Of a stretch of 38,322 bases of DNA, positions 1 through 6,923 are shown one piece after another. Each line of letters opens with the position of its first letter. Positions within the stretch are counted from its first letter, which is position 1. The notes beneath the pieces were generated by a model. It made no database searches. It was not told the DNA's origin and worked only from the letters and a program-made list of their open reading frames with translations. Location: contig SCMT01000036.1 in the NCBI GenBank assembly GCA_005502915.1, positions 1 through 38,322 on the forward strand, written 5' to 3'. Source of the stretch: Lysobacteraceae bacterium 2PB (GTDB lineage Bacteria; Pseudomonadota; Gammaproteobacteria; Xanthomonadales; Xanthomonadaceae). Both the position numbers and the translations under genes were made by a program.

Positions 1-128
1 ACCACCATCGCCCGCATCGATCGCTGGCCGGCCTGTCGCCGGTCGCCTTCGCTCGGGCACAATCCCCGTCAACCTCTACTTCTGCATGACTCGAAGAAAC
101 GAGGACGCTTCAATATGAAGCTTGAACA

Positions 129-545
129 TCAGGCGCCATGCTTTGCTGGCTTCTGTTTGCAAACTGTGACCGCATCTGCCCACCAGCCTCCTCTCTCAAA
201 CGAGCATAGAAAAAGACTGTCGGTTGCCGATGACACCTTTAGAGCCTGATGATCAGGTCCGACGTGCTGGAGTGAGACCTCTTGCCCGACCAGGCCGGCC
301 CAGATGGCGGAATCAGAGACATCGAAGTCCATTAGCCGCGTTTCTGGCACGAAGTGAGACGCATCCTTGATGCCGATCGCGTACTGGACCGGCTCACTTA
401 CCCACGAAACAAAGAGCCTCTGGCCATCAGCGAATGTCAGCGCAAGCTCCCCGCCAAAGTCATGGATCTCGCCTCTTGCCGCCGAGTCTGCGGAAGACTC
501 CTCGCCTTCGAAAACTCTGTAAGAGATTGCAATGAGCTTGGGCAT
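129..545 (-). CDS. Integron cassette protein of unknown function (138 aa)
   Basis: I do not recognise this 138-residue protein. It has no signal peptide or membrane segment. It is rich in short beta-prone stretches, with a run around residues 35-50 reading ALTFADGQRLFVSW, and two Cys near the C-terminus. The ATG lies 3 bp after the core of the attC-like site at 549-608, the tight spacing usual for the first codon of an integron cassette gene. Base composition is lower in GC than the chromosomal genes to the right, which fits transfer. A decayed attC may follow the stop codon (the minus strand reads GCCTGATGTTCAAGC just after it), but no convincing right half was found, so the cassette's downstream edge is undefined. 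Function cannot be inferred. Confidence 0.7.
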   Translation of the reverse strand: MPKLIAISYRVFEGEESSADSAARGEIHDFGGELALTFADGQRLFVSWVSEPVQYAIGIKDASHFVPETRLMDFDVSDSAIWAGLVGQEVSLQHVGPDHQALKVSSATDSLFLCSFERGGWWADAVTVCKQKPAKHGA

Positions 546-548
546 GAC

Positions 549-608
549 GCCTGACGCCTAGATTAAGCCGCGCCGCGAAGCGGCATCGGTTTGAACGAAT
601 TGCTATAC
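549..608 (-). other. attC-like integron recombination site (attC-3)
   Basis: A 60 bp element in the orientation of the minus-strand cassettes. The minus strand has a right core GTCAGGC (consensus GTTRRRY with one change) at 549-555. Its arms AAACCGATGCCGC and GCGGCGCGGCTT pair except for one unpaired A, the extrahelical base expected in a folded attC bottom strand. It has the same length as the site at 1930-1989 and matches it at 47 of 60 positions by hand count. The left core (GTATAGC) is degenerate and overlaps the stop codon of the nuclease-like gene. Confidence 0.75.
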
Positions 609-1097
609 AGCGATGTCGCTGCCCGTATACACGCGGCCATAGCGGCCAACTAGGCCTTTCGGCCCGAGCATAGTTCGCTTGACATACGGAGTCCTGCTCC
701 AGCCGCTGTTTTCTTGACACGCTTTTAAGTGCTGTGATTTTGTAAGTAGACCGATGCACTTTGGCTTGTAATGCTCGCCAAGCTCTATCAGAACTAGTTG
801 ATTCCACGGTTCCTTCAAGCGGACATTACGGCCCCACTGATTCTCCTGGGTGATGACTTTCACTTGAGTTTTGACCGTTCCCTCTATCAAGTCATAGCCC
901 GGGTTGGAAATTCCTTCAACCTTTATTGGACGTTGCCCAAGGCTTTCAAGAAAGCGAAGCGCAATGAACTCGCCTATACGGCCAATAATGTTGTCGTTCC
1001 CTCCGATACGCGTCGGATGCTGCTGTCCGATAAGCAGCAGCTTGTGCCTAGCCTGCAAGTATTTATCGATTGCTTGCTGGATCTTTGAGTCCGACAT
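603..1097 (-). CDS. PD-(D/E)XK nuclease-like cassette protein (164 aa)
   Basis: A soluble 164-residue protein with the order of acidic and lysine residues seen in restriction-endonuclease-like folds: Glu43 in RIGEFIA, Asp69 in NPGYDLI, then Gln78-Val-Lys80 in KTQVKVIT. The pattern E...D...QxK with a preceding GYD resembles small uncharacterised families grouped with PD-(D/E)XK proteins (DUF6998-like). Nuclease activity is inferred and was not shown. The frame stays open to an ATG at 1199, but I start at 1097 because the longer version would read through the attC-like site at 1111-1188. The gene lies between two attC-like sites, so it is a single-gene integron cassette, and it sits directly downstream of a HEPN cassette. 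Confidence 0.7.
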   Translation of the reverse strand: MSDSKIQQAIDKYLQARHKLLLIGQQHPTRIGGNDNIIGRIGEFIALRFLESLGQRPIKVEGISNPGYDLIEGTVKTQVKVITQENQWGRNVRLKEPWNQLVLIELGEHYKPKCIGLLTKSQHLKACQENSGWSRTPYVKRTMLGPKGLVGRYGRVYTGSDIAV

Positions 1098-1110
1098 GAG
1101 TCTGCTTCCC

Positions 1111-1188
1111 GTACAACGCCTAGGTTCAGCCGCGTTTCTGCTGGAGCGCAGCTCAGACAGAAACGTCCGCTGGAATATATCTTTACCG
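1111..1188 (-). other. Degenerate attC-like site (attC-2)
   Basis: Between the HEPN and nuclease-like genes the minus strand carries AGCGGACGTTTCTG and, after a 15-base spacer, CAGAAACGCGGCT. These pair over about 13 bp with one unpaired A, as in the two better attC sites. A right core GTTGTAC lies at 1111-1117. The left core is poorly conserved (best candidate at 1182-1188), so the outer boundary is approximate. This is a longer, more diverged attC than its neighbours, with the same layout. Confidence 0.55.
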
Positions 1189-1191
1189 ATA

Positions 1192-1929
1192 CTACGCAAC
1201 CTCCTTTGTGATCTTTTCTGCCCCTGAGATTAGATCATCAACTTCATCGGGCTTTGGGTCGCGCTCTTTTCGGTGGCCGCAAAGATTACGAATGTCAGCA
1301 AGGCGCTGTATTAGACGCCATGTAGGAACGTCATAGACGCTTGCCGCTTTTAGTAGCTCATTGAGGTCGCTAATACCCGGATCCTTCTTTGTGACTTTCA
1401 CTGCATGACGGTCGCAAACAGACCGCAAATGAGTTTCCAGGACTACGCCGCACACGATACCAGCGGATCGAAGGTGACCTGCCTTGAAAAGGCCGCGCGC
1501 AGCATGTAGATCCGAGTCTAAAAGTTCTGCTCGGAGCATTGCTCGAATATCACGCAACGTCGATGGCGCTGCATCCACTGCCGCGCCAACAATACCAACC
1601 TGCCTTAGAAACTTTACGGCAAATGCCGATGTTGTATTGAAAACAGGCGCCCCGCCTCGGGTTACCTTCAGGCCAAGCAGAAAGTCTGATACGGCATAGG
1701 TATCGTAAGTAACTTCTTTGCGCTTTTCATGACGGTACGCCTCCTTAAACTCTGGCAGTCTTTCAGGGATTATCTGCGCCACCACCGACAAAGCTTTCGT
1801 GTACCAGCTTTCATATCGCGGACCGAACTCTCCAAGTGACATGTCATACTTCTGCCCTTCTTGCAGCAGTTTGCCGCCCTCGCTCATAAGGCCGGATAGC
1901 TCTTGTGAAATACGCTCAAGATTATTCAT
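1192..1929 (-). CDS. HEPN-domain cassette protein with R-x4-H motif (245 aa)
   Basis: A soluble 245-residue, mostly helical protein. Residues 150-245 look like a HEPN domain: a helix with GHLRSAGIVCGVVLETHLRS, then DIRNLCGH at 212-219, which contains the R-x4-H motif (Arg214, His219) that marks catalytic HEPN RNases. Residues 1-110 match nothing I know. HEPN proteins of this kind act as toxin or abortive-infection RNases, or as non-catalytic partners; which applies here is inference. The frame could start at 1938, but the ATG at 1929 abuts the attC core exactly (GTTAGTC then ATG), the normal arrangement for a cassette gene. GC content is clearly lower than in the flanking chromosomal genes. 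No antitoxin-like small ORF was seen inside the cassette. Confidence 0.75.
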   Translation of the reverse strand: MNNLERISQELSGLMSEGGKLLQEGQKYDMSLGEFGPRYESWYTKALSVVAQIIPERLPEFKEAYRHEKRKEVTYDTYAVSDFLLGLKVTRGGAPVFNTTSAFAVKFLRQVGIVGAAVDAAPSTLRDIRAMLRAELLDSDLHAARGLFKAGHLRSAGIVCGVVLETHLRSVCDRHAVKVTKKDPGISDLNELLKAASVYDVPTWRLIQRLADIRNLCGHRKERDPKPDEVDDLISGAEKITKEVA

Positions 1930-1989
1930 GACTAACACCTGAGTTAAGCCGCGCCGCGAATCGGCGTCGGCTTGGACGAATTGTTAGGC
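1930..1989 (-). other. attC integron recombination site (attC-1)
   Basis: The best attC in the window, 60 bp. On the minus strand it runs from the left core GCCTAAC (1983-1989) to the right core GTTAGTC (1930-1936), which are complementary at 6 of 7 positions. The inner arms AAGCCGACGCC and GGCGCGGCTT pair perfectly apart from a single extrahelical A. The form, including CAATTCGT after the left core and GGCTTAACTCAGG before the right core, is typical of chromosomal integron sites of Xanthomonas and Pseudomonas relatives. It belongs to the cassette of the gene at 1995-2408. Confidence 0.88.
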
Positions 1990-1994
1990 CCCGG

Positions 1995-2408
1995 CTACTT
2001 GAGCCCGGGCCTGCGAAGGAGCGCTGCCGCTCTGTCTGTTTCCGCAGCCAAATATTCAGCGCAGGACGCAACCGATTTGGTGCCGCAGGTGCCGACATTG
2101 CTCGTTAGATAAATCGGGGCGCCAGTTTCAGGCTGGCGTGCTATCCAGACCACAGAGTACGCAGTGCGGAGTTCACCTAAGGAAGGATCGGGATTGATGG
2201 TAGTTACGTTGATACGTAGCTGAGCCTGCTGCTTTGCGTCTTGGAGCGCGAAGCCGCCCGAAGCACGAAACTGCTCGCGGAGTGCGTAAACAAGGCGAGT
2301 ACCAACCGCATCCTTGGCTTGTGCCTCGACGTAAACCGACACAACGCTTTCTGCCGCAGCTGCAGGAAATGCCGAGAAGAGTGCGAGTATGAGAGTCAGG
2401 AAGCGCAT
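1995..2408 (-). CDS. Secreted cassette protein of unknown function (137 aa)
   Basis: The first 19 residues (MRFLTLILALFSAFPAAAA) form a clear Sec signal peptide with cleavage after an AAA segment, giving a periplasmic or exported protein of about 118 residues. The mature part has two close cysteines (GTCGTKSVASC) that could form a disulfide. I know no family for it. The strong Shine-Dalgarno GGAGGAG sits 6 bases before the ATG and supports this start. The gene is the most upstream cassette of the array: attC-1 follows its stop after 5 bp, and a core-like GTTAGAC lies 16 bp before the ATG. It could be expressed from outside the array or from a promoter in the spacer; neither is proven. Confidence 0.75.
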   Translation of the reverse strand: MRFLTLILALFSAFPAAAAESVVSVYVEAQAKDAVGTRLVYALREQFRASGGFALQDAKQQAQLRINVTTINPDPSLGELRTAYSVVWIARQPETGAPIYLTSNVGTCGTKSVASCAEYLAAETDRAAALLRRPGLK

Positions 2409-2421
2409 TGATGTCTCCTCC

Positions 2422-2445
2422 GGGGTCTAACTACGATTAGACCCC
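2422..2445 (-). repeat. Palindrome holding a core-like GTTAGAC
   Basis: A perfect inverted repeat with arms ggggtctaa (2422-2430) and ttagacccc (2437-2445) around a 6-base loop. On the minus strand it contains GTTAGAC (2425-2431), an exact GTTRRRY match to an integron recombination core, just upstream of the first cassette gene. No attC stem precedes it. It may be the array-entry point (attI-like), the remnant of a lost cassette, or a REP-type palindrome of the GGGGTC...GACCCC kind. Confidence 0.5.
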
Positions 2446-2882
2446 AAACCGGGGTATATCACCGAGGCTGCCACACGCATCCCGGGCGGTCAATCCAGGA
2501 AAACGCACTGAAAACAAGAGCATCCAGACGCGCCCCAGCGGCACAAGCGAGGTGCGCCGTCAGGATATGCAGCACCCGCAACCCTATATGTCTTATCACG
2601 GCAAGCACGCCGTGATAACGATTCGGTTTATGGCCGTCTTCCGACGTGACGACTTGGCAGCGACATGCCCGCCGTTGCCCTCCTCTTCGCTGAGACTGGC
2701 ATCAATAGCAGCGTGCTTCGCCGGGAGTTCCACGCCGGGGCCTTTCAGATGTGTGTAGGTTCATCCGGCGAGCGATGCATCACGAATGCAGGCAGATCAC
2801 CCTGTCAGAAATGACAGTCACGCGCACTGGGGATTGCGCGCTGCATCGCAACAACGCGACTTCGATGCATAGTCATCAACAC
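2446..2882. other. Gene-poor spacer between cassette array and glmU
   Basis: No gene is supported in these 437 bp. The 68-codon plus-strand frame at 2552-2758 has no plausible Shine-Dalgarno or recognisable protein. A perfect 10 bp inverted repeat with arms ttatcacggc and gccgtgataa lies at 2593-2618, and a 6 bp one (CTGTCA/TGACAG) near 2802-2817. Just past the glmU stop is a loose TGCATCG...CGATGCA repeat. None has a T tract. No integrase gene or clear remnant was found. Confidence 0.5.
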
Positions 2883-4256
2883 TCAAACCTTCGGCTTCTT
2901 CACCGGCCGCTTCCAGCCGTCGACCGTGATCTGCTTCGCGCGGGCGACGGTGAGCTTGCCGGGGGCGGCGTCCTTGTTGATCACGGAGCCGGCGGCGATG
3001 GTGGCGCCTTCGCCGATGGTGACCGGGGCGACCAGTGCGCTGTTGGAGCCGATGAAGGCGCCATCGGCAATCGTGGTGGTGGACTTGTTCGCGCCGTCGT
3101 AGTTGCAGGTGATGGTGCCGGCGCCGACGTTCACGCCCGCGCCGATCACGGCGTCGCCGAGATAGGTCAGGTGGTTGGCCTTGCTGCCGGTGCCGAGCGT
3201 GGCGTTCTTGGTTTCGACGAAATTGCCGATGTGCACGCCGTCGGCGAGCACCGTGCCGGGGCGCAGGCGCGCGAACGGGCCGATGTGCACGGCGCCTTCG
3301 GTCTTCGCGCCTTCCAGGTCGCAGTGCGCGCGCACCTCGGTGCCGGCGGCCAGTTCCACGTCCTTCAGCCGGCAGAACGGGCCGATGCGCACATTGTCGC
3401 CGAGCAAGACGCGGCCTTCGAACACGACATTGGCGTCGATCTCGACATCGCGGCCGACGATCACCTCGCCGCGCACGTCGACGCGATGCACGTCGGCGAA
3501 GCGCGCGCCGTCGACGCAGAGCTTGCGCACCGCGCGCAGCTGGAAGGCGCGTTCGAGCTGGGCGAGCTGCCACGGATCGTTGGCGCCTTCGGTTTCCTGC
3601 GGGTCCTCGGCGATGACGATCTGTGCCGGGGTGAACTCGTGCGCGGCGGCGGCGAACACGTCGGTGAGGTAGTACTCGCCCTGCGCGTTGTCGTTCTTCA
3701 GGCCCGAGAGCCAGCGCTTCAGCGCGGCGGCCTGCGCGACGATCACGCCGGTGTAGACCAGGTGGATGCGACGCTGCTCCTCGTCGGCATCCTTCTCCTC
3801 GACGATGGCCGCGACATGGCCCTGCGCGTCGCGCACCACGCGGCCGTATCCGAACGGATTCTCCATCTCGGTGGTGAGCCCGACCAGCGGCGCATCGATC
3901 GCGAGCATGCCGCGCAGGGTCTCGGCGCGGTTCAGCGGTGCGTCGCCGTAGAGCACGATCACGCGCGCATCGTCGGGCACGCCATCCATCGCCTGCTGCA
4001 CCGCATGGCCGGTGCCCTTGCGCTCGGTCTGCTCGGCCCAGTGCAGGTCGGGCTGGTCGGCGAACGCGGCGCGCACCTGGTCGCCGCCGTGGCCGTAGAC
4101 CACGTGGATGCCGGCCGGCGCCAGCGCGCGCGCAGTGGCGATGACGTGGCCGAGCATCGGCACGCCGGCGACCTTCTGCAGCACCTTGGGCAAGGCGGAC
4201 TTCATGCGCTTGCCCTCGCCTGCGGCGAGGACGACGACGTGGAGGGACGCGGCCAT
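2883..4256 (-). CDS. glmU: Bifunctional GlcNAc-1-P uridyltransferase / GlcN-1-P acetyltransferase GlmU
   Basis: GlmU makes UDP-GlcNAc, the cytosolic precursor of peptidoglycan and lipid A: it acetylates GlcN-1-P, then transfers UMP from UTP. The 457 residues match the usual length of about 456. The N-terminal nucleotidyltransferase signature [11 protein letters not shown] is at about residues 10-20, followed by YGDAPL and the GEYYLTD segment. The C-terminal left-handed beta-helix has the hexapeptide repeats and the conserved [10 protein letters not shown] and NYDGANK stretches of the acetyltransferase site. A good Shine-Dalgarno (AGGAG) lies 5 bases before the ATG. The gene is divergent from the glycosyltransferase gene at 4345. 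In Xanthomonads glmU typically lies close to the atp operon, as here, though the effector pair intervenes. Confidence 0.97.
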   Translation of the reverse strand: MAASLHVVVLAAGEGKRMKSALPKVLQKVAGVPMLGHVIATARALAPAGIHVVYGHGGDQVRAAFADQPDLHWAEQTERKGTGHAVQQAMDGVPDDARVIVLYGDAPLNRAETLRGMLAIDAPLVGLTTEMENPFGYGRVVRDAQGHVAAIVEEKDADEEQRRIHLVYTGVIVAQAAALKRWLSGLKNDNAQGEYYLTDVFAAAAHEFTPAQIVIAEDPQETEGANDPWQLAQLERAFQLRAVRKLCVDGARFADVHRVDVRGEVIVGRDVEIDANVVFEGRVLLGDNVRIGPFCRLKDVELAAGTEVRAHCDLEGAKTEGAVHIGPFARLRPGTVLADGVHIGNFVETKNATLGTGSKANHLTYLGDAVIGAGVNVGAGTITCNYDGANKSTTTIADGAFIGSNSALVAPVTIGEGATIAAGSVINKDAAPGKLTVARAKQITVDGWKRPVKKPKV

Positions 4257-4344
4257 GGGAACTCCTGAGCAGTGATCGGGGCATTCTACCGGCGGCGCCC
4301 CGCCCGGCTGCTACGATGCCCGCGCCCCCGCTTCCCTGGTCCGC
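4257..4344. promoter_or_regulatory. Divergent promoter region glmU / glycosyltransferase
   Basis: This 88 bp spacer must hold both start signals. On the minus strand TAGAAT at 4283-4288 lies about 26 bp before the glmU ATG and could be a -10 box. On the plus strand TACGAT (4312-4317) lies about 28 bp before the glycosyltransferase ATG and is a similar candidate. No good -35 hexamer accompanies either, so these are suggestions from position and A/T content in a very GC-rich spacer. Confidence 0.35.
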
Positions 4345-6399
4345 ATGGACGTCGCCGCCGACACCCGCCCGCCCTCGCCCTTCCGTCGCCCAGGCCCTGT
4401 GCTGGCCCTCGCCGGCGCGCTGGCGACCGTGGCCGGACTGATCGGACATGGGGTGTGGCGGGACCTGCCTGCCGAACGCCTGCTACTGTCGCTGGTGCTG
4501 ATGGCCATCGCCTGGCTGCTCGCCTGGCCGCTGCACCGCGCCTTGCGCTGGCCTGCGGCCACGGCCTTCGCCGCCGCGTGGCTGCTAGCGCTGGTGGCGT
4601 ACTGCGGCCCGCTGCCGGTGCTCGCCGTGGCACTGCTCGGCACCGCCGCCTGGGCGGTGGGCGATGCGCTGCTGTCGACGACATCGCCCGGGCGTCCGGC
4701 GCTCGCCCTCACCCTGGGCCTGATCCTCATCGGCATGCTGACCGGCTGGCTCCTGACCTGGCCGATCCACCATCCCGTCGTGTGGATGGTGCTGCTGCTC
4801 GCGCCGATCGCGCTGCGCCGTCGAGCGCTGGCCGCTGCCGCACGCGATGCCGCCGCCCGCTGGCGCGACACCGTGGCCGCCGCGCCGCGCGCCGCTGCCT
4901 GGGCGACGATGCTGATCGGCGTCGCCTCGGTCGCCTGCTGGATCCCGACATTGCAGTCGGACGACCTCGGCTATCACCTCAACCTGCCGATGCAGCTCAT
5001 GCTGCACGGCCGCTACGCGCCCGAAGCCGAATACCAGGTCTGGTCGTACGCGCCCTGGGCCGGCGACGCACTGCACGGCATCGTCTTTGTGCTGGCGCGA
5101 CAGGACGTGCATGGCGCGCTGAATGCGCTGTGGCTCGCGCTCATCGCGGCCTTGATCGGCGGGCCGCTGGCGACCGCCCTCCGCGCCACGCCGCTGGAGC
5201 GCTGGGTCGCCGTCGCCCTGTTCGCGACCTTCCCGCCGCTGGTGTGGATGACGGCCGGGATGCAGACCGAGCTGGCCTCGACCGCCGTGCTGCTCGCGCT
5301 GGTCGCGCTGGTCCTCGGTCCCGACAGCGATACGCGCCTGCCACGCGGCGTGTTCGCCGGTGCGATCCTGTTCGCCGGCCTGTTCGCGCTGAAGCTGGTG
5401 CATGCGCTCGCCGCACTGCCGCTGCTGCTCTTCGCGCTGTGGCGGCATCGCACCTGGCTGCCCTGGCGCTGGCTGCCGCTGGCGGCCGTGCTGTGCATCG
5501 CGCTGGCGACGTCGAGTCACGTCCACGCGTGGTTCGCGACCGGCAACCCGGTGCTGCCGATGTTCAACCACGTCTTCGAATCGCCGTTCTTTCCGCGCGA
5601 ACAGTTCCACGATCCGCGCTGGCATGCCGGCTTCGGCCCCGACATCCTCTGGCGCATCACCTTCGATACCGCGCGTTACGTCGAAGGCTGGCCCGGCGGC
5701 CTCGGCTTCGGGCTGATCGCGCTAGCCGGCCTGTGGCTGCTGCACCTGCTGCGTCCGACACCCGGCGGTGCGCATCCCGCCCTCTTCCTTGCCGTGACCG
5801 CCTGCGTGCTCTTGCCGCTGCTGCCGATGCAGTACGCGCGTTACGCCTGGCCGGGCATGCTCCTGCTGCTGGCGCTGCTGTGCTTCGGCGCGGAAGCGAC
5901 GCTCGGTCGCCGCCTGTTCGTCTGGCTGTTCGCCGGGCTGTGCGCGCTCAATCTCGCCTACCAGGCGAATGCGAGCTGGCTGCACCATTCCGCTGCGGTG
6001 AAGCGCACGATCCGCAGCCTCGCCGCGCAGGATGCGGTCGTCGCCGAATACATCCCCGAGCGCGTGCTGATCCGCCGCATCCCGGCCGACGACACGCGCG
6101 CCGTGCTCGCCACCGATCCCGCGCGGAATGTCGTCGCGGAACTCGCCGGGCGCGGCCGCACCACGTCGCTGCACGATCCCTCGCTCGCTGCGGACGCGAA
6201 GACGGCGGAGGGCGATGCCAGCGGCGCGGCCTGGGCGGCCCTGCTCGCGCGCGAGCGGATCGGCTGGACGCTGGTCAATCGCGCGACCGCATCGCATGCG
6301 CTCGACGCCGGACTGCGTCGCGCCGGTGCGCGACGCATCGATACGCTGCACGAGGTCGAACTCTGGCAACTGCCGCGCGCTGCGGAGAAAGCGCCATGA
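4345..6399 (+). CDS. Polytopic GT-C-type glycosyltransferase (684 aa)
   Basis: A large inner-membrane protein with about ten or more hydrophobic segments and a soluble C-terminal part (about residues 560-684). An acidic motif, SDDLGYH, sits near residue 205 at the start of a large loop, as expected of the catalytic Asp motif in GT-C glycosyltransferases that use polyprenyl-phosphate sugars (GT39/GT83-like). The sugar and acceptor cannot be told from sequence. Its stop codon overlaps the start of the GtrA-like gene by ATGA, so the two are translationally coupled. That pairing resembles bactoprenol-linked glucosyl modification modules, where GtrA flips the lipid-linked sugar and the GT-C enzyme transfers it in the periplasm. 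The role is inferred from family and context. Confidence 0.75.
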   Translation: MDVAADTRPPSPFRRPGPVLALAGALATVAGLIGHGVWRDLPAERLLLSLVLMAIAWLLAWPLHRALRWPAATAFAAAWLLALVAYCGPLPVLAVALLGTAAWAVGDALLSTTSPGRPALALTLGLILIGMLTGWLLTWPIHHPVVWMVLLLAPIALRRRALAAAARDAAARWRDTVAAAPRAAAWATMLIGVASVACWIPTLQSDDLGYHLNLPMQLMLHGRYAPEAEYQVWSYAPWAGDALHGIVFVLARQDVHGALNALWLALIAALIGGPLATALRATPLERWVAVALFATFPPLVWMTAGMQTELASTAVLLALVALVLGPDSDTRLPRGVFAGAILFAGLFALKLVHALAALPLLLFALWRHRTWLPWRWLPLAAVLCIALATSSHVHAWFATGNPVLPMFNHVFESPFFPREQFHDPRWHAGFGPDILWRITFDTARYVEGWPGGLGFGLIALAGLWLLHLLRPTPGGAHPALFLAVTACVLLPLLPMQYARYAWPGMLLLLALLCFGAEATLGRRLFVWLFAGLCALNLAYQANASWLHHSAAVKRTIRSLAAQDAVVAEYIPERVLIRRIPADDTRAVLATDPARNVVAELAGRGRTTSLHDPSLAADAKTAEGDASGAAWAALLARERIGWTLVNRATASHALDAGLRRAGARRIDTLHEVELWQLPRAAEKAP

Positions 6400-6779
6400 G
6401 CCTGCCGCGCCAGGGTGGCCACTACCTGATGATCGGCGGCGTGCAGTGGCTGGTCGACTGGGGCGTGATGGTGCTGCTCAGCCATATCGGCCTGCCGGTG
6501 GAAGCCGCGAACATCTGCGGCCGGATCAGTGGCGCATGCCTCGGCTTCTGGCTCAACGGCCGCATCACCTTCGCCGGCAACGGCACCCGCATCGGCCGCA
6601 CGCAGCTGCGTCGTTTCGTCACGATGTGGCTGTGCACCACCGCCGCCAGTACCCTCGCGCTCGGTCACATCGATGATGTCTTCGGCCTGCAATGGGCGTG
6701 GATCGCAAAGCCGATGGTGGAGCTGAGCCTCGGCGTGATCGGCTTCCTGCTCTCGCGGCATTGGGTGTACAAGGCATAG
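6396..6779 (+). CDS. GtrA-like membrane protein (127 aa)
   Basis: A 127-residue protein with four hydrophobic segments and the GtrA/DPMS fold signatures: an early GGVQWLVDWGVM, a central GFWLNGRITF and the terminal FLLSRHWVYK motif. GtrA-family proteins are thought to flip undecaprenyl-phosphate sugars across the inner membrane for O-antigen or teichoic acid modification. The ATG at 6396 overlaps the previous stop by four bases, so it is co-expressed with the GT-C gene. The third partner usual in gtr modules, a GtrB-type GT2 transferase, is absent here. Confidence 0.85.
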   Translation: MSLPRQGGHYLMIGGVQWLVDWGVMVLLSHIGLPVEAANICGRISGACLGFWLNGRITFAGNGTRIGRTQLRRFVTMWLCTTAASTLALGHIDDVFGLQWAWIAKPMVELSLGVIGFLLSRHWVYKA

Positions 6780-6873
6780 GGGGCATCCCCCGCATTTCCT
6801 CGACTGGGATCGGATCGTCGAGCTCGGCCGTCGGCCCGTTGCGCGAGCATCATCCGCCGGAGGCGTCTTCCAC

Positions 6874-6908
6874 GCATCGGACGCGCGTCGTCGACACGCG
6901 TCCGATGC
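6874..6908. terminator. Terminator-like inverted repeat between convergent genes
   Basis: A perfect 12 bp inverted repeat (GCATCGGACGCG and CGCGTCCGATGC, 11-base loop) lies between the convergent GtrA-like gene and effector gene. It has no T tract on either strand, so its use as a bidirectional terminator is inferred from position and stem strength. Confidence 0.5.
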
Positions 6909-6923
6909 GCACCGCGTGAACCA

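Noticed and set aside
1-60. Possible gene end or tRNA at the left edge
   Set aside because: Too short to judge; no cloverleaf or coding pattern is visible.
61-131. Possible fourth attC after the 138 aa cassette gene
   Set aside because: The left half resembles an attC (GCCTGATGTTCAAGC on the minus strand) but no pairing right half or core was found.
2552-2758. 68-codon plus-strand frame in the glmU-side spacer
   Set aside because: No ribosome site, no recognisable protein; it spans the 2593-2618 palindrome. A 41-codon minus-strand frame over the same bases has only a GTG start and also lacks support.
2751-4268. Long plus-strand frame of 505 codons opposite glmU
   Set aside because: Antisense shadow of glmU: His/Asp/Gly/Val-rich translation produced by the codon bias of the real gene.
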